Of a stretch of DNA of 47,070 nucleotides, positions 1-8,261 are shown piece after piece. Position 1 is the first letter of the stretch. Each line of letters starts with the position of its first letter. A program made the translations under genes and the position numbers. The stretch comes from JABAAI01 sp965242745 (lineage in GTDB: Bacteria > Spirochaetota > Leptospiria > Leptospirales > Leptonemataceae), in NCBI GenBank assembly GCA_965242745.1, contig CBDETG010000061.1, forward strand, positions 1-47,070. Direction: 5' to 3'. The notes below the pieces were generated by a model. That model saw only the letters and a list, made by a program, of their open reading frames with translations, had not been told where the DNA came from and did no database searches.

Positions 1-1992
1 ATTGGAAGTCATAATCAGGATGCACTCTCGAAAGTCCACGCGGCGTCCGTGAGCGTCAGTCAGAGAGGCATCATCGAGAATTTGCAAAAGCACATTAAAA
101 ACGTCAGGATGAGCTTTTTCAATTTCATCAAAGAGTACAACGGAATAAGGCTTGCGCCTTACAAATTCACACAGGCGCCCTGCGTCCTCATAACCCACAT
201 AGCCCGGAGGAGAGCCGATGAGCTTAGATACAGAATGCGCTTCCATATACTCAGACATATCTAAGCGGCATAGATTCTGCGCGCTGCCAAAAAGGAAATC
301 CGCTACGACGCGCGCTAATTCTGTTTTCCCTACTCCAGTAGGCCCTAGAAAGATAAAAGAGCCGGAGGGCTTTTTATGATCGCTAAGGCCTGTACGAGCG
401 CGCCGTACAGCGCGGGAAACCTGCTCTATGGCCTCCTTCTGACCAATGATCCTTAGAGAAAGTTCCTCTTCCATTTTCAACAAACGTTTGGCTTCCTGTT
501 CCTGTACGCGCTCTAAAGGTATGCCCGTCCATAGACTCATTACAGAATAAATATCGTCTGGGGTGATGGCTACAGATCGGTCTGCAATGCGCTCCTGCCA
601 ACTAAGGATTTTTTTTTCCAAGACAGATTTTTTTTCACTTATCTCATCTCGCGCCTGCGCTGCCTTTTCATATTCCTGCGCTCTTACCATTTCATCTTTT
701 TTACTGACTAGGGATTGTATTTCTTCTTCCAGCTCCAAGATATTGTCAGGCCGTGAGAAATGGGTAAGGCGGGCGCAGGAGCCGGCCTCATCAATCACGT
801 CTATGGCCTTATCAGGAAGATAACGGTCATGGATATAACGCTCTGCTAAAGACACGGCTAAATCCAGGGTTTCATCTGAATAAGTAACTTTATGATGTTT
901 TTCAAAAGAGCTCTTGAGGCCGCGCAAAATCAAAACCGTGTCATCATGGGAGGGCTCTTTGACGAGGATAGCTTGGAAGCGTCTTTCTAATGCAGAATCT
1001 TTTTCTATATACTTGCGGTATTCGTTAAGCGTTGTAGCGCCTATACATTGGATCTCGCCCCGCGCCAAGGCAGGTTTGAGCATATTTGCGGCATCAATAG
1101 CTCCTTCAGCAGCTCCCGCTCCGATCAAAGTATGCAGCTCATCTATAAAAAGTATAATGTTTTGTGAATTTTGTATCTCACGCATGATCCTCTTGAGACG
1201 GTCTTCAAATTCGCCGCGGTACTTTGTTCCCGCAACAAGGCTTGCTAAATCTAAGACAATAACCCGCTTATGGAACAATATATCAGGTACACTATGATTG
1301 ATGATACGCTCTGCCAGGCCCTCTACAATGGCAGTCTTGCCCACTCCAGCTTCGCCAAGTAAAACAGGGTTGTTTTTGGTTTTACGGCACAGTACGCGCA
1401 CTAATCTTTGTATCTCCTGAGAACGCCCGATAACAGGAAGAAGTTTTTTTTCCTTTGCCAGCCGGGTTAGATCCTGAGCAAACTCATCAAGCGCAGGGGT
1501 GCGTAATTTTTCCGGGGCATAAGCAGAACGAGAAGCCATACTGCTGCCTGCCGCTGCCACTCCAAGTACGCGTAAGATTTCTCCCTTGATCACGGAATAG
1601 TTGACATGGAAATGCCCCAGAGCTGCTCCAGCCATATTGTTATTATCTCTAAGTAAGGCGAGAAGTATGTGCTCTGTCCCTACGTAATTATGTTTGAGGC
1701 GCCGCGCTTCTTCTTTCGCATACTCAATGATTTTTTGATAACGATCTGGGTTAGGCGAAATATCTATCACTAAAGTACTGCCGTGTTGCTTGGAGCGCCG
1801 CTCTACTTCCTTTTTGAGGTCTGCCAGGTTGATATTTAAGTTCTTAAGTATTTTCGTTGCGACAGAATCTTCCTCATGCAAAAGCCCCAGCAAAATATGC
1901 TCAGGTTCAATCATGTCATGACCTAAACGTTTCGCCTCATGCTGAGCGTATTCGTTAATGACACGCTTGGCTCTTTTTGTAAAATCAAACAT
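1..1992 (-). CDS. clpC: ClpC-type Hsp100 AAA+ ATPase, 3' end beyond window
   Basis: Unfoldase that feeds proteins to the ClpP protease in the cytoplasm. About 664 residues are visible and the C-terminus lies outside the left edge. The N-domain has the two Clp repeats (EPEHILLGLLHEED and GTEHILLALLRDN). The first AAA+ domain has Walker A GVGKT near residue 216. A middle segment around residues 420-450 (EEEIQSLVSKKDEMVRAQEY) is of the UVR/ClpC kind. The second AAA+ domain has GPTGVGKTELA near residue 552 and VLFDEIEKAHPDVFN. The frame is still open at base 1, inside the conserved IMTSN region. I chose the ATG at 1992 because MFDFTKRAK matches the usual ClpC N-terminus; an ATG at 2019 would add nine residues, and neither has a strong ribosome binding site. 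The UVR-type middle and paired Clp repeats favour ClpC over ClpA or ClpB. Confidence 0.95.
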   Translation of the reverse strand, partial: MFDFTKRAKRVINEYAQHEAKRLGHDMIEPEHILLGLLHEEDSVATKILKNLNINLADLKKEVERRSKQHGSTLVIDISPNPDRYQKIIEYAKEEARRLKHNYVGTEHILLALLRDNNNMAGAALGHFHVNYSVIKGEILRVLGVAAAGSSMASRSAYAPEKLRTPALDEFAQDLTRLAKEKKLLPVIGRSQEIQRLVRVLCRKTKNNPVLLGEAGVGKTAIVEGLAERIINHSVPDILFHKRVIVLDLASLVAGTKYRGEFEDRLKRIMREIQNSQNIILFIDELHTLIGAGAAEGAIDAANMLKPALARGEIQCIGATTLNEYRKYIEKDSALERRFQAILVKEPSHDDTVLILRGLKSSFEKHHKVTYSDETLDLAVSLAERYIHDRYLPDKAIDVIDEAGSCARLTHFSRPDNILELEEEIQSLVSKKDEMVRAQEYEKAAQARDEISEKKSVLEKKILSWQERIADRSVAITPDDIYSVMSLWTGIPLERVQEQEAKRLLKMEEELSLRIIGQKEAIEQVSRAVRRARTGLSDHKKPSGSFIFLGPTGVGKTELARVVADFLFGSAQNLCRLDMSEYMEAHSVSKLIGSPPGYVGYEDAGRLCEFVRRKPYSVVLFDEIEKAHPDVFNVLLQILDDASLTDAHGRRVDFRECILIMTSN

Positions 1993-2060
1993 ACAAAGTT
2001 TCAGCTTTTGCAGACTCATTTCCCGCAAAGGGCTGTGAATCCTCTTAGCAGGATCATACT

Positions 2061-2089
2061 ATACTATAAAATGAAATAGGATTTGTCAC
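2061..2089 (-). promoter_or_regulatory. Candidate sigma-70 promoter for clpC
   Basis: On the minus strand, GTGACA (2089-2084) and TAGTAT (2066-2061) are 17 bases apart and lie about 70 bases upstream of the clpC start. The match to TTGACA/TATAAT is moderate. No heat-shock operator such as CIRCE or CtsR was recognised. Confidence 0.35.
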
Positions 2090-2448
2090 TAAAAAAACTT
2101 CTTCCAAAATACTTTCCTATAGAAGTGAATGCTTTCCCTAAACATATCGGAAATCCTGCCCACTACATGCACCCAAAACTCCCTGCTGACAAGGCAAATT
2201 CTACGGCTTCATTGCATAGCTGCCAAAAACTGCCTTCACTATAGCGATGAAGCAATAGACAATCCAAAGCGCAAAGCTGGGCTTTTGCAATACATAGTAT
2301 TATGCGAAACTCATTTCCCGGGGCGCCGAATCACTGCAGTATATGGAAAGCTTAAGCTTAATTGCTGAGCTGCTCCGTCCATTTGCTGCCTTAGTTGTTT
2401 GCTTTGCCTTCTTTTGTCTTTGCGCTGTAGAAGAAAAACGGCTCGTGC
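2090..2448. other. Intergenic stretch with no supported gene
   Basis: About 360 bases between clpC and the lipoprotein gene. A 79-codon plus-strand open frame (2129-2368) is present, but its translation shows no recognisable domain, signal peptide or good ribosome binding site. I see no tRNA or terminator. Confidence 0.4.
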
Positions 2449-2946
2449 TTAAAAGATTGGAGCGCGCCTGCTGTAGAGTTTGATTTGACTAAGCTGCTCT
2501 TCTTGTCCCTGTGCTGGGGCTTTGGGAGGCGTAATAATAATGCTTAGGAGACGACGGGAAGGGCTTTCAAGCATAAGCAGATGCCTGTCTGCAAATTGCT
2601 GGCTCTGGATGAGCTTCCATGACAAGAGACGGGCTTGTCTGCTATAGTAGGCTATCATTGCTTCTTTCTTGTCTTTGCTTTCCATGAGTACTGCGCCTTC
2701 GCCGCTTTGGAAAAAGGGATCGTTTCTATATACAATAGACCATAACTTTTTTGCTTTAGGATAGGCAAAGCTCGCAGGTAAAAAGTCAGGCAGCAGATCC
2801 GCCTTGAAGCTGAGGAATAAATTACCATAACGTATCTGCCTTGCTTCGCCTTCCAGCCATTGTATGCCTTTCCATTGTATGCCTTTTGTACAAGAAAAAA
2901 GCAGAAGAAGAAGGAGGCTAAGGGATAAGCTGCAATAAGACTTCAA
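2449..2946 (-). CDS. Small lipoprotein of unknown function
   Basis: A 165-residue protein with a lysine at position 2, a run of leucines and a lipobox-like LLLFSC ending at about Cys19. This suggests lipid attachment and export across the inner membrane. The short lipobox is of the looser type seen in spirochaetes. The mature part is not recognised. Directly after the signal, KGIQW occurs twice in tandem, caused by an exact 15-bp duplication (2857-2886 on the plus strand). The gene starts 10 bases after the stop of the helicase-like gene at 2957, so the two are probably co-transcribed. It may be a surface or periplasmic lipoprotein. Confidence 0.65.
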   Translation of the reverse strand: MKSYCSLSLSLLLLLLFSCTKGIQWKGIQWLEGEARQIRYGNLFLSFKADLLPDFLPASFAYPKAKKLWSIVYRNDPFFQSGEGAVLMESKDKKEAMIAYYSRQARLLSWKLIQSQQFADRHLLMLESPSRRLLSIIITPPKAPAQGQEEQLSQIKLYSRRAPIF

Positions 2947-2956
2947 TATTCTAAAA

Positions 2957-5005
2957 TTAACGCACCAGCTTTACAAGCAGGTCCAGCTTTTCTGCATAGC
3001 TGATGAGCTCGGGTATTTTAGCTGGATGGATTAAGATCGTGTTGTCCCCTATTTTTTCCTGTACGATACGCTTGTTTGCAATCTGACCCAGTAGCGCTAC
3101 CATATGCTCAGGATTTTTCGTCTGCACTACTACGCATTCATCTACAATTCTTAGTAAAGGCAGGGAGCTGCTCCACTCCTTCACAGAGAAAAGAAAATTC
3201 TGACTGAGTTTGTGGCGTACAGTTTTCTCGAGCATTTTGAGAAAGTCTTCAGCTTTCTCCTTAAGTAAAATAGCCTGCTGGAAAGAAGCCTTCGTGACTT
3301 GGAAGGTATAAATATTGTCATAAGATTGCAAATGACAAAAACTCTTAAGCAGGCGTAAAGACTCCAGAGAGAGTTTCTCAGGTATAGCTACTAAAGTCAT
3401 ATCAGGATTGAGGATCACCGCTCCCTTTGCGTCTGCAGCAGCTAATTTTTCATCTAAGAAGAACTGACGGCCTAAACGTGAAAAGGCTATCCAACGCTGC
3501 GGATAATCTACTTCAATGAGACCGAGGAGCTGGAGATAAAAAAGGACGCTGCTAAGCTTACGCCGAAGATTCTGCAGGTCAGTGGAGAAATGTTCTATAG
3601 CAAAAGCGGGAGCCAGGACCAGATGCTTGCGCAGCAAAGAAGCGATCAGAACATGGTAAATAAACTTTTTATGATGCTTGATATAGGCTACGCACTCTTC
3701 CCAGAGCGCTTTTTCTGGGAAAGGGACATCCGCAGCAGAGAAGAGCTCTTCGTAATGATGAGAGCGCTTTTGTAAGACGCTAAGAATGAGTTTTAGGGTC
3801 TTTTCTAATAACTGCGGATAGGGCATATCTAAAACCTGCTCGTGGTCATTGCGAAGAACAACATCATGATACTTGATGCGCACAATATTAAAAAGGCGTA
3901 AAACAGGTAGAAGCAGCTCTACTTGATAGAGCTGGCTTTTTTCGATAAAAAGTGACATGTCCGTCTGCAGAAAAGAATCCTGCGTTTCACGCAAATCTAC
4001 CTGCTTGATCTTGCCGGACTTTGCCAGGTTAATGCCCCTGCGGCTGATATACAAGATCAAACGTTTTATATTAATACAGAAATCATAGTCATTGGAATAA
4101 CTACCGGACTGACGTTGACGCGTACTACGCGCTGCTTTGGAAATAAGGGGATGCTGCTGCAAATAGTTAAAGACTTCCTCAGGCATGAGCAGAATACGAA
4201 TGAATTTTCTTTCCATATAATACTCATCTATCAGGATACCAAGCTCATGGAGTTTCTTTGCAACAGGGACCCAATCCTGCTTGTAGGAGCGCAGAAATTC
4301 ACGCGCCATACTCATTTCCATAATGCCGCCCTGTTGGAAGCATTCCCGCACCAGTTCTTGTTCTATATCTTTTAGGAAACGAAAGATTTTCGCCAGATTT
4401 TCCTCAAGCCCAGCGCTATGACTGCTGTCCTCGTCAAAGACGCCGTTAGACGAAGCATGCGAGCCTAATACCTTGCGCCATTCCATAGGGAGGGGGCGGC
4501 CTATGAGCTTGGCCTTGAAGTGAATTTTCAAGCCTTTACTGTATTTCAATTCATCAAGATTTACGAGTCTGCCGCTTTCCGCATAGCAGTAATAACGATC
4601 TAAATTGTTCGTCAGCCTTTCGCGGTTTTTGCGCTGTTGTACGAGAAAATAGCGCTTCAGTACGCTCAGCTCCATTTCAGTATTCGTGGGCGGCAGACCG
4701 ATCTTGCGGGATATTTCGCTTAAAGTCATGAAGGCCTCCTTGCTCTTAAGCAAAAAGCTATAAATATGCATTTGGGTGCTGCTGAGTTTTTCCAAAACAC
4801 CCTTCATATAAAAGCTATCCTGCATAGCGGCCATTACAGCCTTCAGCAGAGAGCGCTTCTCCTCAGACTTGTACTTCAGCTGCCACAGGCGGGCAATACG
4901 CATCAGTTCCTCGCCGCTCAGTTTTTCGAGCTCCTGATGTAAATGTATAGCTTCTTCGGCGCCTGCTTTCTGATTGCTTGCAGCTACTCCAAGTGCTTGT
5001 TTCAT
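2957..5005 (-). CDS. XPB/Ssl2-type helicase-associated domain protein
   Basis: A protein of about 682 residues. The C-terminal 80 residues (VKEWSSSLPLLRIVDECVVV, then a segment ending ELISYAEKLDLLVKL) fit the helicase-associated fold found at the N-terminus of XPB/Ssl2 and in bacterial stand-alone proteins of the Helicase_C_3 kind. No Walker A or DEAD box is visible, so it is unlikely to be an active helicase. The N-terminal region (LSSTQMHIYSFLLKSKEAFM, then a segment ending SRKIGLPP) reads like a winged-helix segment. Its cellular role is unknown; DNA binding or an accessory role to a repair helicase is inference. The ATG at 5005 is chosen; a TTG at 5026 would add seven residues. The small lipoprotein follows 10 bases downstream. 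Confidence 0.7.
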   Translation of the reverse strand: MKQALGVAASNQKAGAEEAIHLHQELEKLSGEELMRIARLWQLKYKSEEKRSLLKAVMAAMQDSFYMKGVLEKLSSTQMHIYSFLLKSKEAFMTLSEISRKIGLPPTNTEMELSVLKRYFLVQQRKNRERLTNNLDRYYCYAESGRLVNLDELKYSKGLKIHFKAKLIGRPLPMEWRKVLGSHASSNGVFDEDSSHSAGLEENLAKIFRFLKDIEQELVRECFQQGGIMEMSMAREFLRSYKQDWVPVAKKLHELGILIDEYYMERKFIRILLMPEEVFNYLQQHPLISKAARSTRQRQSGSYSNDYDFCINIKRLILYISRRGINLAKSGKIKQVDLRETQDSFLQTDMSLFIEKSQLYQVELLLPVLRLFNIVRIKYHDVVLRNDHEQVLDMPYPQLLEKTLKLILSVLQKRSHHYEELFSAADVPFPEKALWEECVAYIKHHKKFIYHVLIASLLRKHLVLAPAFAIEHFSTDLQNLRRKLSSVLFYLQLLGLIEVDYPQRWIAFSRLGRQFFLDEKLAAADAKGAVILNPDMTLVAIPEKLSLESLRLLKSFCHLQSYDNIYTFQVTKASFQQAILLKEKAEDFLKMLEKTVRHKLSQNFLFSVKEWSSSLPLLRIVDECVVVQTKNPEHMVALLGQIANKRIVQEKIGDNTILIHPAKIPELISYAEKLDLLVKLVR

Positions 5006-5572
5006 ACTATTTTCGTGTGGGGACAAAGCGCAGGACCTTGCCAGTATCCGCTCTGTAACAGAGCTGCAATTTGTCTGCCGAGCAACTAAAGCTCAGGCGC
5101 AAGGGGGCTTTAGATTGCGCGCTATAGATAGGGCAAAAACACTCCTACTGTGCCCGTCTTAGGAGCGCTGGCTTTTGCCTTTAGCAAAAAAGCCTGCAAG
5201 CATTCCTATGCTCCCATTTCTATTATGGGCTTTTTTGCCTTGCAGGCGCAGGCGCCCTTGTAACTGTAAAACTCACGCTGGAAATGCTCCAACATGCTAC
5301 AGCAACTGCCTTCTGCTTTGAAGCAGTAGCCATGCGGCGCTCTGGTTTTAGCAAGATGGCTTGCTTGTGAATACAAACAAGACCCCACTTGCAAACCGAG
5401 AATGTAGTATTGCGCTGCTTTGTAAAGCCCTTTTCTTCCCATTTTTTCAGGCATTTGCATGCTTGTCTGTTATTATTATGCCAATCCCGGCCCCATAGTA
5501 GCGCAGTAAAGCCCGCCTAATCGGTAATTTTTCCCTTGCGTCTTTGCAGGCTCTCTTTTATGTTTAGCGCTC
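5006..5572. other. Divergent intergenic region with nested hairpins
   Basis: About 565 bases between the minus-strand helicase-like gene and ptsI. Bases 5170-5195 can form GGCTTTTGC/GCAAAAAAGCC with one bulge. GCCTGCAAG (5192-5200) pairs exactly with CTTGCAGGC (5239-5247) and encloses a small CCCAT/ATGGG hairpin. An 84-codon minus-strand open frame (5206-5460) overlaps this and shows no domain. No tRNA was seen. Confidence 0.45.
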
Positions 5573-7321
5573 GTGTTTTTGAAAATACTAAAAGGACAGA
5601 TTGCGTCTACGGGTATGGTCATTGGCCGTGTCTATTTCTTGCAAAGTTTTGTCCATAAAATTGCTTACAGAAGCATCCAGAAGAGAGATATAGATAGTGA
5701 GATTGCGCGCTTCAATCGAGCGGTAGCACGGAGCCGCAGCCACATGAAGGATGCCCTGGAAAGAACGCGGCTGAGTGCGGATATCGAAGCCATTTTTGAA
5801 GCGCAGTATACGATACTAGAAGACCCTGCGCTCATAGGAGAGAGTCAAGAAAGAATCCGCACCCGCTGTATCAATGCGGAATGGGCGCTCGAAAGCGCAT
5901 TGGCAATACTGAAAGAATTTCTGCTTAAGACAGGAGACCCTGTTTTTCAGGAAAAAGCTGATGATTTGGAGGATGTAGGAAGAAGAATTCTAGACCAATT
6001 GCTTTGTGAAAATGAGGCTGAAAAGCTCACGAATATCATCCAAAAACATAGGGGGCCGCTGATTCTTGCCAGCGATAAAATTGTTCCCTCTGTCTTTTTG
6101 CATATACCCCTGGAAAAAGTGGACGGCTTACTTGCCAGGCAGGGAGGGATCACGGGTCATATGGCAATTATCGCCAAGAGCCATAATCTCCCGGCTTTGG
6201 TGCAGGTAGACAAACTTAGGGAAGAGATTCATCATGGAGACACTGTTTTACTGGATTGCATAGAAGGGCAGGTCACGGTTCATCCAGGCCTTCGTGAGCA
6301 GACAAGATACCAGCGCTATTTGTTAGAACGCTCACATAAGGACGCACTCAGCATACATTCCCCCGTTGCAAGCAAAGATGACCTCCCTGTGGAGATATGG
6401 ATCAATTTAGAAGACATAGAAAGAACGAGTGACGAGCGTATGCAGGATATGAGCGGAGTAGGACTTTTTCGTACAGAATTTTTATATATGAGAGATAAGA
6501 GGCTCTTCTTGCTGCCTGAGGAGCATAATGCCGTCTATAAGCGAATTCTAAAAAACCTCAAAAAAAATCTCAAAGACAAACCTGTACAATTCCGCCTTTT
6601 GGATATCAGCCAAGACAAGCCCCTGCCCCGCTCCGTCCCCGCACACAGCAGGGAACTCAAGGGCCTGCGTTTCCTTTTGGCTAATCCTGAGCTCTTAGGA
6701 GCGCAGCTGGAGGGCATTATCTTGGCTGCAAGCCAATGCTCTTATCATGACGGGCAATGTCGTGTCGTTCTGCCAATGGTAAATAACGTAGAAGAAATAC
6801 TGATTGTAAAAGAACATATAGCGATCATTTGCAAGTCTTTGGAGAGCAAAAGCCTGCAAAGAATCCCTCACATAGCCCTAGGCATTATGATAGAAAGCCC
6901 TGCAGCAGTCCAGATGGCAGGGGTCTTGTCCAAACATGCGGACTTCTTTTGCATAGGCAGTAATGACCTGGCACGTCTGAATTTGGCTGTGGAGAGAAAC
7001 AGTAAGGCCTCATCAGAGGAGCTGCTCTATCATCCTGCGCTCTATCATCAGATCAAAAGCTTGACTGAAAACTGCGCATTGCCTCTTTTGCTTTGCGGCG
7101 CTATTGGCTCGCAAAGCCAGTGCCTTCCTCTTCTCGTGGCTTTAGGCCTAAGGCGTATCAGCATTCCTATCTCTGCTATTGTGGATTGCTCATTGACCAT
7201 TAGGGATATGTATTGTCAGAGGTGGCGTGATTTGGCAAAGGAAGCCCTGTCTTTACAAAGCGTATCAGAGCTCTCCGCATTTCTAGCCATGCAGCATAAA
7301 AAGCCTCATCTGCAGTTCTAA
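5573..7321 (+). CDS. ptsI: Phosphoenolpyruvate-protein phosphotransferase (PTS enzyme I), divergent
   Basis: Enzyme I takes phosphate from PEP onto a histidine and passes it to HPr. The 582-residue length is normal. The N-terminal part carries the swivelling domain with the phospho-histidine motif GGITGHMAI near residue 195; the usual form is GGRTSHAAI. The C-terminal PEP-binding barrel has GLFRTEFLYM, GIMIESPAA, DFFCIGSNDL and the catalytic-cysteine region LLLCGAIGSQ. Several positions differ from the usual family: FRLLDISQDK for RTLDIGGDK, and CGAIGSQ for CGEMAGD. These changes suggest a regulatory or nitrogen-type PTS role rather than sugar uptake, but this is inference. The start is GTG at 5573; an ATG at 5560 is out of frame. 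No ptsH or EII gene is nearby. Confidence 0.88.
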   Translation: MFLKILKGQIASTGMVIGRVYFLQSFVHKIAYRSIQKRDIDSEIARFNRAVARSRSHMKDALERTRLSADIEAIFEAQYTILEDPALIGESQERIRTRCINAEWALESALAILKEFLLKTGDPVFQEKADDLEDVGRRILDQLLCENEAEKLTNIIQKHRGPLILASDKIVPSVFLHIPLEKVDGLLARQGGITGHMAIIAKSHNLPALVQVDKLREEIHHGDTVLLDCIEGQVTVHPGLREQTRYQRYLLERSHKDALSIHSPVASKDDLPVEIWINLEDIERTSDERMQDMSGVGLFRTEFLYMRDKRLFLLPEEHNAVYKRILKNLKKNLKDKPVQFRLLDISQDKPLPRSVPAHSRELKGLRFLLANPELLGAQLEGIILAASQCSYHDGQCRVVLPMVNNVEEILIVKEHIAIICKSLESKSLQRIPHIALGIMIESPAAVQMAGVLSKHADFFCIGSNDLARLNLAVERNSKASSEELLYHPALYHQIKSLTENCALPLLLCGAIGSQSQCLPLLVALGLRRISIPISAIVDCSLTIRDMYCQRWRDLAKEALSLQSVSELSAFLAMQHKKPHLQF

Positions 7322-7342
7322 CAAAGGGGATATAAAAGATAT

Positions 7343-8245
7343 ATGTCTTATAGGATCCATTGGCAAATATGGGATAAAAATGACTACAAAAAGCTTAGCA
7401 AAGCCTTCTGTCTTCCAAGAGCTCTGATACAAACACAAACTGCCTTTGTCCTCATAAAAGAAACAAAGCAGTACGCCCTCACAAAGAGCCCCGCTGCTTT
7501 AGCTTTTCCCGCAGCGCAGGTCCACTGGGAATGCTTCTATAAGACCAAGCTATGGCAGACCATACTCGCCTTGTATCCTATGCCTCATGCCCAACTGGCA
7601 GCCTATTGGCAGAATGTTTTAGCGCCTCATGGCATAGAGCCCGGAGCCTTGCTTGGCGCCTGCGGCTTAGCGGATCATTTTTCTAAGCTGTCGCAATGGC
7701 AGGAGTTAGGCAGGCTTGGCAGGATGAGCCGTCTTTTAGCACGCAAATATGATTTGCCTTTGCGCGTATTGCGATTATGGGATCGTTTTGATTCACAGGA
7801 ACAAAAGAGATGGCTCCAAATTTGGCAGAAATATTCCTGGGGACGCAATCTTATTCAGGATATGATTTGTGACTATTATGAGCTGCCCGCAACAAAGCGC
7901 AAAGCAAGCCTAAAACAAGCGGCTCGTATCATTGCGGCATGGGAAAAGAAAAAGCAGGAGAAAAAAAGCAGGCTCTTTCCACAAAGAGAAGTGCGTGATA
8001 TGCTGCGCAAGCTCCGTTCTCCTGAAGTGCAAAAAAGAATACAGGAAGCGCAGAAAGAAAAAAGAAAATTAGAAGCAGGGTGGCCCAAGGGGCTGAGCTT
8101 AGAGCCTCCTAGTCTGGAAGAAGATAGTCTGGAGCTCAAACTTGTCTTTGGCAGCCTGCAGGAACTAGAAGATTCTATATGCGCCCTGCAAAAGGAAAGA
8201 AGCCGTGCTTTGCTGCAAGAGCTTTTGCAAGTACTCAGGCGCTGA
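7343..8245 (+). CDS. Unknown protein, charged C-terminal half
   Basis: A 300-residue protein starting 21 bases after ptsI, so probably in one transcript with it. I do not recognise a family. There is no signal peptide or membrane segment. The first half is rich in aromatic residues (many Trp and Tyr). Residues 190-250 are lysine/glutamate-rich (AAWEKKKQEKKSRLF, EAQKEKRKLEAG) and likely helical or coiled coil. A soluble cytoplasmic protein is likely. The pairing with enzyme I may be incidental. Confidence 0.7.
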   Translation: MSYRIHWQIWDKNDYKKLSKAFCLPRALIQTQTAFVLIKETKQYALTKSPAALAFPAAQVHWECFYKTKLWQTILALYPMPHAQLAAYWQNVLAPHGIEPGALLGACGLADHFSKLSQWQELGRLGRMSRLLARKYDLPLRVLRLWDRFDSQEQKRWLQIWQKYSWGRNLIQDMICDYYELPATKRKASLKQAARIIAAWEKKKQEKKSRLFPQREVRDMLRKLRSPEVQKRIQEAQKEKRKLEAGWPKGLSLEPPSLEEDSLELKLVFGSLQELEDSICALQKERSRALLQELLQVLRR

Positions 8246-8261
8246 GGGAAAAAACGCTGCG

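Noticed and set aside
5206..5460. 84-codon minus-strand frame as a gene
   Set aside because: No domain, no good ribosome binding site, and it overlaps the nested hairpins.
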